Shown: in pieces, positions 46,587 to 59,438 of the stretch | Numbering within the stretch: position 1 is the stretch's first letter | Layout: every line of letters starts with the position of its first letter | DNA from: Botryosphaeria dothidea | Lineage: Eukaryota; Ascomycota; Dothideomycetes; Botryosphaeriales; Botryosphaeriaceae | Direction: 5' to 3' | DNA length: 64,000 bases | NCBI GenBank assembly: GCA_011503125.2 | Contig: WWBZ02000016.1 | Span: 2,046,001-2,110,000 of the forward strand | Notes under the pieces: model-generated | What the model was told of the DNA's origin: nothing | The model's database searches: none | The model's input: the letters and a program-made list of their open reading frames with translations, nothing else | Made by a program: the position numbers and the translations under genes

Positions 46587-48190
46587 ATGGTCGCAAAGGA
46601 CATATCCGAATTTGATTGGATGGTGGCTCACACGGCGCCATGGAAGATGTACGACCCAAATGTTCCGGTGGTCAAGTGGCGCCACAATATGTGCCTCGTA
46701 ACCGTCGTTGTTTGCAACAGTCTATCATGTAAGCCACCATTGCGAACTGGCAATCCAAGCTGACATCTTGTTAGTCTTGATCTTGGTGGCCCGGCTTGCG
46801 GCTCAACGGAAAAGATTCGGCAGATTTCGAAAAGCGGACGTCTGGACGATATGCATTACTGTCAGGTCTCTTGAATCTTTGACATCCCCGTTTTCCTTAC
46901 TGATGCAGGTTAGATCATGCTCGTGTTTCCATTCTGGACCTCCCAGATGATGATGATAACGAACGGTAGCGGCTACCATATCAAAAACATCAAGATGCAC
47001 TGGCGGATAACTCATTGGCGTGTAAGGAGCCACCGGTACTCAGCATCGTACTGCGGAACTGAACTGTAGTAGTGGGCTATCGGCTGGGCTTCCTTCTACA
47101 TCCTTGAAGCCATGGTCAAAATATCTCTATGCGTAAGCTTCCTGCCAATGAGTATGTTACGGAAGAAGCCCTAGATTCTTGACTGCGACTGACGTCTGTG
47201 CTTTCAGTTCCCCACATCTTTCGATCATTCCGAATCATGCTTTACGTCATATGCTTCATCAGCATAAGTCTTTCGATCGCCGTAATGCTCGTTTGGTTCT
47301 TCCAGTGTCGCCCATTCATGTCGAACTTCTCATTCAAGTCCAAGGTGCAATGGTGTCTCAACATAGATGCTGCACGGTACAGTATGTCAATCCAATACCC
47401 TGACCGTAGGATCCAGCTGAGACAATGCAGCGTGGGCAGCGGTCAGCATCGTAATCGATTTGGCGCTCGTCTACACACCGATCGTCATGGTCCGTCAGGT
47501 CCACCTCTCGAAGAGGGAAGTAAAGGTGTTGTACGTCGTATTCTGTGGTAACTTGCTCGGAACAGTCGCCACGTAAGGACCCCAATATTCAGCTATGGAA
47601 GATACTGCCTAACAATTAGCAGTGGTGCAAGTTGCTATGGCATCTGGGTCAACCGGGTGTCTGAAGCAAATCGGGATCTCGGCTGGACCGAGGCCATATA
47701 CCTCATGTGCAACAGCATCGAAATCCTCTTCTACGTCGTGGGTTCGTCCCTGATCGCATTTTCGCACCATTTTCTTGGAAGCAGGGCAGCGAACGGTCGC
47801 AAACAACCTCGGGTTGGCATGGGCCAGGTGCGTGAGCTGAATCTCAGCATCTTCGACCGAGTCCCCTCCCGTCGCGACAAAACACGGCAACGCGATGAAG
47901 ACGGAGAAGCAATTGAAGACGGGACTACGCTGCAGGGGCCTGGAACAGGGGTTTCAGTCAGCGATCCAAAGTTGCCAAAGCTAGATGTATCAATTTGCCG
48001 AGGCTCTGACGTGGAAGTCATGGAGATGCATCAATGGAGCCATGGCTCAAGCTCTTCCAGAAACTGCAGTATTCCAATCGGAAGTCAGCTTGGATCGATG
48101 CAGACACTGGTCGGATTAGAAAGATATAAATCTGGGTCGGCCGTCTCTACGATGACGAGGACCGACTCAGCTAGGCGCGACGAAAGTTAA
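46587..48190 (+). CDS. Fungal rhodopsin-like seven-helix membrane protein (PTH11-related class)
   Basis: A predicted plasma-membrane protein of the large fungal rhodopsin-domain family; ligands are unknown. There are seven exons: 46587-46728, 46775-46860, 46914-47021, 47073-47151, 47208-47381, 47431-47572 and 47620-48190 (433 aa). Six short introns (46-56 bp) were placed by restoring hydrophobic segments. Membrane spans are seen near 36-55, 69-91, 103-125, 138-160 and in three later segments around IDLALVYTPIVMVRQV, VLYVVFCGNLLGTVA and FYVVGSSLIAF. Family hallmarks are the loop FFQCRPF after the fourth span and YTWAAVSIVIDLALV before the fifth. It has no CFEM domain. The cytosolic tail (about 120 residues) is charged and Ser-rich. 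One donor is GTCAGG, so exon 2-3 is the least certain junction. Confidence 0.8.
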
Positions 48191-48517
48191 ATAATATTCG
48201 TTGTTCTTTTTGCTTTGGCATTGTGCCGGTGTTCTCCGCAGCGCACGTTGTCAGGCACTAATTCGGAACGAAATATACTGCTTTCTCTTCCGTTTCCGCA
48301 CCCGAGCTCGTATTTCTCAGGTTTCTATCATTTCCCCCACCAAACTTTCACACGCTCAAACTCTTTTCAGCATACCAATGCAATCACCCGGTCCTACCAG
48401 GGATGAACCGATGCCGGAAGTTGTCCAAATATTTGTACAAACTGTGAGAGAGTTGCAGGACAAACAATTCTCCTATGTATGCGACGAAATCTACGCCTGT
48501 GGACTTGCTATCGGAAT
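48191..48517. other. Intergenic between convergent units
   Basis: Short 3' space between the rhodopsin-like gene (+) and the helicase remnant (-). No gene is seen. Confidence 0.5.
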
Positions 48518-50929
48518 TCAAAGCTCTTGCCAACGTTGATCAAGTGTTTTTCTAGAGTCGGCCACAAATCTGTAGCTACCAGAATTGTCACGCGCAATCA
48601 TAAGATCTGCAATTATGAAGCTTCTTTGACTGCCTTGGTACCCGTCGACGGTTGAGATCTTGGCTAGTTTGGGCTGGCCCAGGAACAGGCCACCGTTGGC
48701 CATCTTCTCGAAGAGCTTCTTCAACTCTCGCACATGGTCCTCGTATGTGGGGATTATTCCGCTATCATCGAGCCTGACCCGACGTGGGCCGACTTCCAAT
48801 CCATCGATGCAATAGGTATGTTCTGGGTCGGGATGCCAGTTGCAGAGGTCATATAGAAAGCGCAGGATTGTTCCAGCGGAGCCAGGGTTATACCGCGAAG
48901 TCGAACCCGCGCGCCTGATGTCGTTTCCATTGACATCAAAAACCGACTCCCAGTCCCAGGTCTTGCCGAAGAAGGCCGAGTATTGGCCGTAGTGCGTGAA
49001 GTCGTAAACCCCAGCAATGAGGTGAGGGTCTCGACATTTGTATGCACCAGTGAATTGTCTACCGTAGACCAATGGCGTGATGATCTGAGTTAGCTGCGGG
49101 TGGGAACGGTACTGGAAGCCCAAAGCATCGGGCTTTCGATTGAGGGACGTGGAGGCCAACTCTAAGAGAGGGCGGTGTATGAAGCTCGAAAACTCAGACA
49201 CACCTGACGTCGCTGCAACGTCGGTCGGTGGCAACTGGTGTAAATCGCCCGCCAGGGATCAGGACATCCAATGTATCGTTGGTGTCGAGAGCTTCACAAA
49301 GTTGGGTAATGTCAGCAGCACCTGCCTCATCGAAGATCAGAATATCCGCTTCAAAGCTTCGAATCTCCTCAACGGCGGTCCTGACCGGCGTGTACAACAG
49401 CACATTGGCAGTTTCACACACCCGTGTGGTGATTCAGGCGGGAGGCCAGCCTGTTCACGAGCCCAGAACAGAGATTGTGAGTTCAGTGCATATCGGGGCT
49501 CGATGGAATGCTCCAACACAAAATCACGCTCCTCTTGCGTCATCAGCCCGCTTACGAAAGAAACGTTGGCGGTATGGGGATTCCTGTCATGCTCGTCTCT
49601 TCCTCCAGCAGTGTGTTCCAGTGCCGATGTGTAGAGTCGAACAGGGCGCACCAAGTCAGAAATCTCAATATCTCGGGATTTCAAAACAAGCCGTGTGAGG
49701 AATTGGGCTATCACAACGTTGGACGGCATAACGATGTGGACCTTCCTGCCGATCAAACTGGCAGAAATGACGATGGCGATGAGGATTTCGGACTTTCCGG
49801 TTCCACCAGGCACGTCGATTAGCTCGATGCCATCAACAACCTTTATTAAGGCAGACGCAAAAGCTTTCTGTTGGTCGTCATCTAACTCATACATGAGCTT
49901 GAACACGATGTTCAGAAGTTCGGCGGGTATCGCCGTCTCGGTGAGGAGGTTGAACGGGAGAGACTGCTTCTCGCGTCCTCCCCATAGCAGCTTTCTGAGG
50001 TGGAAGGTCCCCGTGGTCGGTTTGTCGGTGCGAATAATTGCCCTCCTGACTGCATCTGCTTTGGTCAGCAACAATGCGGCGGTTCCCGGAAGGCTCATTG
50101 TGCACGACTCGACAACGTTGGAGGAGAAAGCGACTCTACTCTCCGTGGTGGCAAACACCAAGAAATCAGAGTGTGTATCCGCACTTAAGACTACACCGTG
50201 GAACTTCGTATTCTGACGGTCGATGGTGACGCGGGAGCCAGGAGGTAGAGGGGACTGTTGTGCCCCAACGATAGTAACAGATGCTCTGAAGAAGCCGGTG
50301 CTGTGAAGCTGCTCGAAGAAGCAGTTGTGTAGATTCTTCGAGTTGAAGATGTTACCCAATGCATCGCTGGTGAGATCATACTCGCGGAGTATCGCGATGA
50401 ATATCAGGGACTCGAATGCCTCTTTGTGAGGGATGACTGAACACCTGTTCACGTCGAACGGTAGGACCTGGTCCAGCAGCAAATGCCCTCCAGCTCCCGT
50501 AGTGTCGCCCACGTCGTGGGATGATCTTTGGCCAATCATCCATGGTGGGTAGGAAACACGCTGCTTCTGCTGCAACATTTCGTAGCCCGGACAGTTGGCC
50601 ACGGAAAATGCTTCAACATCACCTACATCATCCAGCTGAAGTTGGTACCTGTACGAGGCGTATCTCGCAAAGAATTGAAAATCCATTCCTAAGCCATTGG
50701 GGTTCTGATCGAATGTATGGCGCAACTCGAAGAGGGCCTATGCCCATAAGACAGTCTGGGCAATTTGTGGAGAGCTCTTCAATAGTATCTCGATTTTCTT
50801 GGCATGTCTGACAACGTCAACGTTGCGTCGGTAGTCGGCGTTGTCGGACTCGAGATATTCTGTGCCTGGTGATTCGCCAGCGACCGTTGTACTTGGCAAA
50901 GAAGGTGCTTCTGCATGTGAAGGGTTAAC
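48518..50929 (-). pseudogene. Broken UPF1-like superfamily 1 helicase
   Basis: Read on the minus strand, the DNA follows an SF1 helicase of the UPF1/NAM7 type: Walker A VPGGTGKSE (near 49800), Walker B ILIFDEAG (near 49340), motif III AGDLHQLPPTD, motif IV FQYRSHPQL, and motif V STVDGYQGSQ (near 48640). It is not intact. An in-frame TAG at 50740-50738 interrupts the N-terminal part (WA-stop-ALFEL). The frame shifts near 49418-49425, between SPHG and RVCETANVLLY, and shifts back near 49255, just before AGDLHQLPP; the second shift looks like one extra C. The motif VI region (VALTRAK type) that should follow ADS is absent and the frame ends at 48518. No intron of fungal size fits either shift. 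Sequencing error could explain the shifts but not the stop and the lost motif together. Confidence 0.75.
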
Positions 50930-51496
50930 TTAGTGAACCCTACGTGGGAGTACGTGCATGCTTGACAGATCCGGATTCGACTCCACCAACGGATTCACGA
51001 TGTCCATCGCAGCATACAGCGGCGTCTCGACTCCACCGCCCCGGTCCTTTTCGCTATCATCCGCGTTGACTCCAGCAGCCCACCAACACTACAGCCGTCC
51101 TCACCCTCGAGCCTCACCCTCAATTCCCCAAAAAACTTCTCGACAGCCTCGTCATTTTCCTTCCTGCCATCCTCAGTGGCAATGTTGGCCGCCGACGTGG
51201 ATCCCTCTTCCATTCGCCATCTGCCACACACAGCAACCGCTCTGACATGACATTGCCATCGCACGCACACCAGAAGCATCGGAATTGCATGGCCTCGGGA
51301 AAAGGTGTATTCATGTGCTCGGTTTTTTGCAGCACACCACGGTTTTTGAAGGTGAGAAGGTTCAAGCGCTCGATTTGGAAATCCTAGAGGAATTTGTTCG
51401 CCTGCGTATCTTTTTCGACGCCAGATCTATCTCAAACCATCTTGAGCGTGCTTTGCCCATTTTCCAACGTTGCCTATTTTCCAACGCCGGCACAAT
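50930..51496. other. Intergenic with a weakly protein-like frame
   Basis: On the plus strand a frame around 51337-51480 (FEGEKVQALDLEILEEFVRL, then RIFFDARSISNHLERALPIF) has protein-like composition but no start, splice support or family I recognise. It may be a relic exon or chance. Confidence 0.35.
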
Positions 51497-51696
51497 TCTC
51501 TCCCTCTCCCTCTCCCTCTCCCTCTCCCTCTCCCTCTCCCTCTCCCTCTCCCTCTCCCTCTCCCTCTCCCTTATACACACTCTCACTCTCACTCTCACAC
51601 TCTCTCTCACTCTCACACTCACTCTCACACACTCTCTCTCACTCACTCTCTCACTCACTCTCTCACTCTCTCTCTCTCTCTCTCTTTCTATCTCAC
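51497..51696 (+). repeat. CT-rich microsatellite: (CTCTCC)n then (TCTCAC)-type repeats
   Basis: About 75 bp of perfect CTCTCC/CTCCCT hexamers are followed by about 120 bp of TCTCAC, ACTCTC and TC dinucleotide repeats. One strand is pure pyrimidine in the first part. It creates long artificial open frames on both strands, which I leave out. Confidence 0.95.
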
Positions 51697-53284
51697 AGTC
51701 GCGGTCGCTCGTGAACATCTCCTTCACAGCCAAGCCCTTTTCCAATGTTGGCGTACTCGTGTCTGTATCGAGTTTCAACATTTACTCGGATTCCCTACTT
51801 CCTCGGCCTGCTCTGGCCGCGCAATAAGAACCTTGCTCAGCACCCTCCTCGCCTCTTTGATGCCAGCTCCTCCTGGACCTTCTTGTCGAACGTCCTTTTA
51901 CGGACATCCTACGAGCCAGAGGCAGAATATCGCGAATGCCGCCCATCTGTTCGCCCACGCCTTCTTGATCCTTAAGAGCCCACGCCTGCCACACCTTTAC
52001 TTTCAACAGCCTGGCCGGCCGGAAGCTAACAGTGAGGTCGGCAACGCCACCAGCAACAGCGACGGCTCTTTGGATGCCACACAGCCTCAACATTCACGAA
52101 ACAATACGAGTCTCATACAGCCGCTGGACGCATCCGGCCGCAGATGTGGCTTGCTGGAAGAGTCGACAAGTGGGTTTCTCGTGAGCAATGCGATGATTGT
52201 CATACAGTTCGTGCAAGACGTTGCTGATAGCGTTGACAGGCCAAGAGAGGATGCGGTAGAGGTCTTTCATTGCACAGTGCATCATGGAGTACGGGACGAT
52301 GCTGCGCCTCCCCTTACAGCTGAGATAGCAAGGTCCGGATTTTCTACAATCGAAGGGAGAACAATAGGCGCGTCTCCGCCGGTCATGCTCTCGCTATGAG
52401 ACAAATGAGTTTTCTGCGTGTAGATGCGACTCTATTTTGAACTGCCCATAGCTCTTTATTCGTCCTTGCCACCCAACGATGAGGCCTTTTCAATGTATAC
52501 TGTTTCATGCCGTCCTCAGAGACCTAGGGGTCTCTCTCGTTGGCGGTTCGAGCTTGTCCGTATTACTATTCGTTGGCTCCTCGCAGACAGCCTTGGTTGT
52601 CAGAGGCTCATCGGTCTGCCCGTTTCACAATGGCACATCTTCGCCGGACTGTTGCTGACTGCAGGGCGGTGATCTGGTCTGAGAGAGCTACCATGGCCGT
52701 TTCTGGCAGCCCGAAAACAACGAATCTCAATTCGACGAATCTCTATTTGACGATTAGAATGTTTTCATGTTTCGCAGTATAATATCACGCTGTGCATCAA
52801 CGCGTACGTTGCGAGATCGGATGTCGAGTGTGAATTCACGCATTTTCGCGGCGGTTCAGTAGAATCTACATCCAGATGAATTCGGTGGGTTGGTCTTGAA
52901 TTTTCAAACAGCGCTAGGCAATGCAGTAATTTCCCCGGGATTGAATTCACAGCCTCGTCACCCTCAACGCCTCGCCTACCTTATCATAGCATCTACCGGC
53001 ACTTGGCAGCGATTCTAATGCCTCTGAATTACCAAGCATATTTTGTTCACGCAGTGTCGCGAGAGAAGCGTAGAGCAATAATTACATTAAGACGTACATC
53101 ATCAACACGATACCATATACATGCCAAAATTGCACCCTAGAGGATGGCCGTTGCACCTTGAATTTGCCGTATCTCAAGGCCTGAGCGACCGCGGCCACTC
53201 GCACATGTAATGTACATACACTCGCAACCTCGACTGCCTATGCTCGATCGCTCAACGACCACGCCCACCCCGGGGTATCTGCAT
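51697..53284. other. Intergenic
   Basis: No supported gene. Open frames around 51782-52400 on both strands lack resemblance to known families and partly derive from the adjacent repeat. From 52700 the sequence is AT-richer. Confidence 0.45.
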
Positions 53285-55107
53285 CTACTCGTCGGCGTGT
53301 GTGCTCAGGTGCAGCTGCTCGAGGACCTTGGCTCGGGCCCAGTAGCTGCGGTAACGCTTGCCGTAGATGAAGACCAGCGGGGTGGTCAAGATGAGCATGG
53401 TTGTGATGAGCGACAGCACATAGAAGACCTGGCCAACGCCTACTGCTGCGGTCCAGTCGTTGACAAAGTAGCTGAAGCTGTAGAAGACGAAGGCCTTGAA
53501 TGCTGCGCTCAGCACAAACACTTCAGACGACATCTCGCGGTAGGCGTCGACGCCGTAGGCTGCGGTGGAAGTGGCTGCCACAATGACGCCTATGACGTCG
53601 ATTCCATGTGCGGCGGCAGTTGCCCAGTAGCTGACGCCGTTCTGCGCGAGGTATCCGAACATGATGGCGCCGACGGGCATCAGGAAGGCGCCGATCATGC
53701 TTAGCAGCCGGTATTCGGGCTCATAGACGCCACCGTTTTTCCTACATGCCCAGCGGACGAGAGGGTCGCCGATGGCTGCCATGAGCGCCGCGGACAGCAG
53801 CCCGCCGACAAACGGGCCCATGGACAGAAAACCCACTCCGGACGGACTGAGCAGGTACGGCGGTGCCGAGAAGACCTGCGGCAGGATGATGGACTGGACC
53901 ACGACCAGAGCCACGGCACCGCCGCTGACAATGACCGACCACAGCACGGGAAGATTGATGCAGATGGCGAACGGTGTTAGGAGCAGCTGGAAGAAGTTGT
54001 CGTCCGAGTAAGTGCCTGTGAAAATGGCCATCTGCTGCCAGAACGTCTTCTTGCGCGGTGGCACCGTCGATCCCAGCTCGATGGTCTCCATGACGCTGCC
54101 GTCCTTGTCGATCATGGTCACCTCACCCGCCGCCTCGTGCTTCTCTCTGTTGTACTGCGTCTCCGGAACGAAGAAAAACAGGAGCACCAGCTCGACGCCG
54201 GTGAATGGAATCTGTTCCTGTCAGCCCTAGCCTCGGTCTGTTGGGCAGCTCACTCACCAGCAGGTAGAAGAGCCACTCCCATCCCAGTTCCGCCGTGATG
54301 GGTCCTGCGATGACTGCTGTGAAGTTTGACGTGGCCCCGAGGAGGAACTGCATGAGTGCCATGTAAAACCCTCGCTCATGGACGAAATACAGGTCTCCGA
54401 TCATCGAGATAGCCACACTTTCGAATGCTGCGACGCTGCCACCTTGGACAATGCGGCTTATGAGAAGGCCATCGAAGCTTGTCCAGATTGCACCCATGGC
54501 CGAGCCACCGAATCCAAAGACAGCTGAGATGAGCAGCACCGGCCGCTTGCCCCATTTCCTCGAGACTGCCGAGACCAACGGGAGCGAGCATCCAACGACA
54601 AGAGATTCTGTTCGGCTTGTGAGATAGGCGCCCATGAAGGTTCACGGAGGGTTGTCCTTACGATATCCAGTGGCCAGAGCCACGTCTGTGAGTGGCCGCT
54701 TGAACTCCTCGGCGATGATGACAAGGCCGGGCGCGAGCATTGGCGCTGCATCGTGTTAGCGTGCTCTCCTTTTACCCAGGACGTTGACGCCGTACCAATG
54801 ACTGCAGAAAAGATGATGACACCAAAAGCAACGATCGTGGTCATGCTCATCTTCTTCGCCGGCGAGAAGTTGAGCGGGTCATTTGGGTCATCGGATCTGT
54901 CGGGTTGTCAGCCTTTCTCGCGACCAAGAAAGAGCCTGCTCACGGCTGGGGGACGAGCACGGTATTTGCGTGCTTGCCGGTGCCGTATTTGATATTCGAA
55001 TCCTTCTTCTCCTCGGGGGCCTTTCCACTGCTGCTGTCAAGGAACGCCGTGCCGGGCACCTCCAGCTGTCCAAGATGCCGGTCTTCCAAGATGTTCAGGA
55101 ACCCCAT
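53285..55107 (-). CDS. Major facilitator superfamily transporter (DHA1-type drug:proton antiporter family)
   Basis: A likely 12-helix plasma-membrane exporter. There are five exons: 55107-54944, 54896-54796, 54745-54662, 54607-54258 and 54211-53285 (541 aa). The spliced N-terminus reads MGFLNILEDRHLGQ, then VPQPSDDPNDPLNFSP, the usual pre-membrane motif of fungal DHA1 proteins. YQSLVVGCSLPLVSAVSRKWGKRPVL holds the family's motif A equivalent (RKWGKRP). The long central loop between helices 6 and 7 is charged (ETQYNREKHEAAGE and KDGSVMETIELG), and LSPSGVGFLSMGPFVGGLL lies in the second half. The acceptor of exon 4 was set at CGAACAG because it gives GYQSLVVG; a nearer AG would break the frame. 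The substrate is unknown. It is divergent from the other MFS gene, 2.7 kb away. Confidence 0.9.
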
Positions 55108-57777
55108 GTTGCGTGAAGATTAAAGAAAAGTCTGATTAAGGATGGGACGATTTGTGCAGTTACGGGTCCCGCCCATAGACTGGAAAACAAATCTTTGGAG
55201 AAGTGCAAAGAAGGTGTGGACAGTGAAGACTGAGGACGGGCGAATGCGCGGAATAGTATTAGTACTTTCGGCCCCACAGCCTTGGACAGCTCCCTCTTTG
55301 ACACGCTTCGAGGAGGCCAAACGTTGTTAGCCTCCGTTATGCCGGCCTGACTTGTAGGCGCTGCAGACAACGTGTTGACACGGACGTTGTTGCGACCCCA
55401 TACCTGCGCCAACATGGGTCACGGCTGTTGGCGATCACGACGCGGCCGGGATCAGCGCTCAGGATAGTTGCAGCACCCTCGGCCCCACAGACGTTGCGAT
55501 TCCTATTCGAGACGCGCAGTCGACATCAAACCTCTTGGCCTCCATGCAGGTCCAGGTTTAGCAGGCTGGATGAATGGGCTGATACGGCGGCTGTTGCGGC
55601 GGCCAGCACAGACCGCTTGTTCCGGCTCCTATTTCTCAGCCGAGAATGGATGCGCAGCCCTACGAAAACCTCAACACCACGGAATTGCCTATCTTCCTGC
55701 TGACGAATGTCTTGTGGGTGGAGCTTTAGCTTTGGGATCCATCGCAGCGCCCTTGGCCCCCGGCGCATCCCACACAGCCGTTGTGCAGAGAGGCCATTCC
55801 AGCTCCTCGCCTGAAACAGCTTTTGGAGGTCCAAGATGGACCCAATTGGTCTTCTGCAGAAGTGGTGATGGTGGGCGTGGTTGGCTGCCGAGCGAGCCAA
55901 AGATGACGTGGCCGGTGGGATGGCGAGACCTGTGCCGAAGCACTCCATCTGCGTCGACAGTCGACCGTGTGCAATTGTAAGCGCAGGCTGGGGGTTGGAA
56001 CGCGGCAGTTGATCGCCCCATGCGTTACCAACCGTCACACCTTTGTAGCCGCCGTGATATAAGCAAGGTTCGCTCGCGCGGCCAGATTCCGCTCCAGTCG
56101 CTGTCGAACTTTGCGTCTGTCCACGACCGATCCGGAAGCGATGACATTCACGATTCTTTGGTTCCTGCCACGCGCACCAAACAATCTTATGCTGGAAGGA
56201 GGCCCTCGCTGTCCGCACCCGTTTGCTCTGTCAAATAAAACACCCAGCCACTTCCGAATCGGTAGCCCTCTGGATCCCTCTGATGAAGAGTACTCCAGAC
56301 GTCTCAAACCCATTCAGGCGTACCGCGTTCACACCCCAGCTCACTAGCTATCATCGACACTCACGCCACATTGAAGGCACATACTTGACCTCAGAATATC
56401 CTCTGATGCACGACTTCAATGTTCCAGGTCGGTTCTCCTGGTCTACCTATTTGTATCACCGATCGACGCCCCATGTAACCAGAGATGCATCGGCTACAAC
56501 CTTCGACATGGCCCGTACCACCCCGGCTACTTTGTGAGCAACAGATTCACCTATAAATCTCGACGAATCCGGCGGTTTCCGGTCATCTCCTCTCTGTCGT
56601 CCATTTCAATCGGAGACCGCACTGCCCAGCTGTTTGAGGTGAGAATCCAAGACTTCATACTGCGATCCTTACGACGCTGATGGTTGTTCGCGCTACAGGG
56701 ATGGGTTCCAACACTCACGGCCTGAGCCTGACTGATCTTCGCTCCGCGGACTCCGTCGTCCCGTGAATTCATTGTTGCTGACCAAGGCCATAATTCCGCG
56801 CCGGCTCAGGCGAGCGCTGCATGAACAGTTTTTCGGGCGTTGGGATTTTGGCAATACGTGACCGCGGAATTGGTCCGGAACCAACATGTGCCACTACAGT
56901 GTGAGTATTCTGCCCGGAGAATGTTCATGCCGAATGAACCAGCTGACTTGCCGTGCAGCCTGCTAATGGCCTGACGCTGGAGGCTGCCGGGTTTCTGGGT
57001 AGATGTATGGTGTGGTGACAAGACGAAGGAGACTGAAGGACGCCTGCCAAAAAAGGTAATACGTTTCGCTCATTGGCTCGACGTCAGCACCCGCTAGCCT
57101 GAAATCCAGGAATCTCACGCACCGTCTCCTGGGATAATCAACATGCTCTTTTCCTCCTGCTACCGAATCTCTACCTCTTGGTTTCTCTGAGAGTGCGTAG
57201 CTTACAGCCGGACAGATCCCCCTCATAAACACACAACAAGCCGCGAAAGCGTTGAGGCCTTGGAAGAGAAGGGAGACGGCAGGAGTTGTGTGTGTCCTTC
57301 GCAGATCTCAACCGTTCGCACGCGATTGTTCGCTTGTTGCCACGCAAGATCGACCTCGGAGAGCAAGCTCGGTGCATCTTCGTACGGCATCGGTGAGTCA
57401 TATGCCGTGAGCAATGGATGGAAGCAAAGATGCACAGAGTGGACGTATGAGAAGGGCGGACACTGGCGCTAAGGGCAGGTGGATGCACGTCTGAACCTGG
57501 TTCAGAGGCCGATTTCCGATTGTGCATCGGCAACCCAAGCCGATGTCGCGCGCCCTCTGCCCATCGTTCTCGAGACCGCTCACTATCAGTCCCACCGCCG
57601 GTCGCTCCAGTTTCTCCTTTTAAAAAACGCTTCGTCTCCACACCCTGCCCAGCCCCTGCTGCCTCCAGACCTGTTCTATTCTGGCTTGCTGTGACCTCTT
57701 TTCTACCCGATAAGCATTTGGAGCTCCTGGTCCAGCAGATTCGCTCGACCGCGCATTGCAACACTCGTCTTTGAATC
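55108..57777. other. Divergent intergenic region with possible gene relics
   Basis: 2.7 kb between two divergent transporters. On the minus strand near 55340-55415, LAQVWGRNNVRVNTLSA resembles the WxxxNIRVNTLSPG segment of short-chain dehydrogenases, but no Rossmann GxxxGxG or YxxxK segment in a usable frame was found. The rest shows no recognisable protein. It may hold the remains of an older gene plus two promoters. Confidence 0.4.
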
Positions 57778-59438
57778 ATGGATATTGTTCCTGTGGCAGA
57801 GCCCGGCCCGGCCCGGGAGATTCTCGAAGAAGAGGAAAAGGACGGCATCGAGCCAGTGCGGACCGTCAAGACGCAATCTTTGGAACTCCGACGCTCGGCT
57901 TCGCGCCCCACAAACGCGCTGCAGCGCTTCATCACCCCGTCTACTTTTCGAGACGAACCTCCGCCAGACGGAGGCCTGAAAGCCTGGTTGCAGGTATGCA
58001 TGTTCGGACAGGCTCCGTGAAATTCCACTTTGTTTACCTAGAGAACAGCTCTCACGCAAGTACTGACAAATCAAGGTTGTCGCTGGACACCTCACGTTAA
58101 TCTGCGTTTGGGGTTACCTGAATTCATGGGGCCTGTTCCAAGCCTACTATGTTTCTGAATACAACCTACCTGCTTCGACTGTATCGTGGGTGGTCTCGAT
58201 CCAAATCTTCATGATCAACCTGCTTGCAAGCTTTTCCGGCCGCCTCTTCGATGCCGGCTACTACCGCCCCACCGTTCTTTGTGGCATGATACTTGAGGTT
58301 TTTGCTATAATGATGACATCCGTCTGTAAGCGATTTTGGCAGGTCTTCTTGGCTCAAGGAGTCTGCAGTGGGCTTGGGATGGGCTTAGTATGGTCAGTAC
58401 TAGATGGATCCGTAAAGATGAAAAAGCTCACTGTTGAAAGGTGCCCTACTGTGAGCCTGATCTCGACCTACTTTGTGAAACGTCGTTCCGTGGCTCTCGC
58501 TTTCGTGCTGTCGGGGTCCAGCGTAGGCGGGGTTGTATTCCCCGTCATTTTTCAACAGCTGATGCCACACCTGGGCTTTGGCTGGACAGTCCGAGTCATG
58601 GGCTTCATCGTGCTGGCCCTATATGCTGTCGTACTTTCTCTCGCGCGGACCAGGATCAACCCAAGGGCTTCTGGTCCATTCTTGGACCTGCAATCCTTCA
58701 AAGAGCTCTGTAAGTAAAGCCAGCAAAGAGAAACATACACACAGGCTGACTGTTTTTTCAGCTTATTCTCTGTTTACCGTGGGAACCTTCCTGATGCTCT
58801 GGAGCGTTTACAACGCGTTCTTCTATGTAGGTCGGATACTGAATTATTGACTCATATTCTAATGAGCATTATAGGTAAACTCGTACGCGCACGACGTCAT
58901 TCACGTTCCTTCCTCCAACTCCTTGACTTTGTTGTACCTCATGAACGGTGTCTCGGTGGCTGGTCGTATACTTCCGGGGCTTTTCGCGGATCGATTCTTC
59001 GGACCGTTGAACACGTTCATATTCCTTACCGCCATCGCAGGAATCGTCATGTTTTGCTGGACTGCAGTCGACAGTCTATCCGCATTGATGATCTGGGCTG
59101 CCTTCTACGGCTTCTTTGGATCCGGATTACAGGGACTTTTCGGCGCCGCTTTAGCAGGGTTGACCACAGACCTGCAGAAGATGGGAGTGAGAATTGGCAT
59201 GGTGTTGAGCATTGGCAGCGTCGCAGCTCTAACTGGAAGTCCGCTCGCTGGTGCGTTGATCGAGTACGACCACGGGAATTATCGGAGCATGCAGATTTTT
59301 GGAGGAAGCTGCCTTGTTGGGGCTGCGCTTGTCAACACATTGGCGGCACTTGCTGGCACGGGCTGGCTGCGGAGGCGTGGCGAGCCTCGGGATTCCTGTG
59401 TGGATGACGAAAGCACTCGTCAAGAAACGAAAAATTGA
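57778..59438 (+). CDS. Major facilitator superfamily transporter, monocarboxylate-transporter-like
   Basis: A likely 12-helix membrane carrier of the fungal MCT (SLC16-like) group. There are five exons: 57778-57993, 58076-58392, 58441-58709, 58762-58826 and 58875-59438 (476 aa). The N-terminal tail is acidic, then PPDGGLKAWLQ-VVAGHLTLICVWGYLNSWG carries the DGG-x-WxxV signature of the MCT family. Later LVW-CPTVSLISTYFVKRRSVALAFVLSGSSVGG matches the conserved loop before helix 5. The final half runs NSLTLLYLMNGVSVAGRILPG, then LFADRFFGPLNT. Donor GTCAGT in intron 2 is the weakest junction but gives the family's W-C-P-T. Introns are 48-82 bp. The substrate is unknown; a role beside the other MFS gene cannot be shown. 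Confidence 0.9.

Noticed and set aside
51470..52399. 309-codon open frame on the plus strand
   Set aside because: Its first third is a translation of the CT microsatellite; the rest has no start or recognisable domain.
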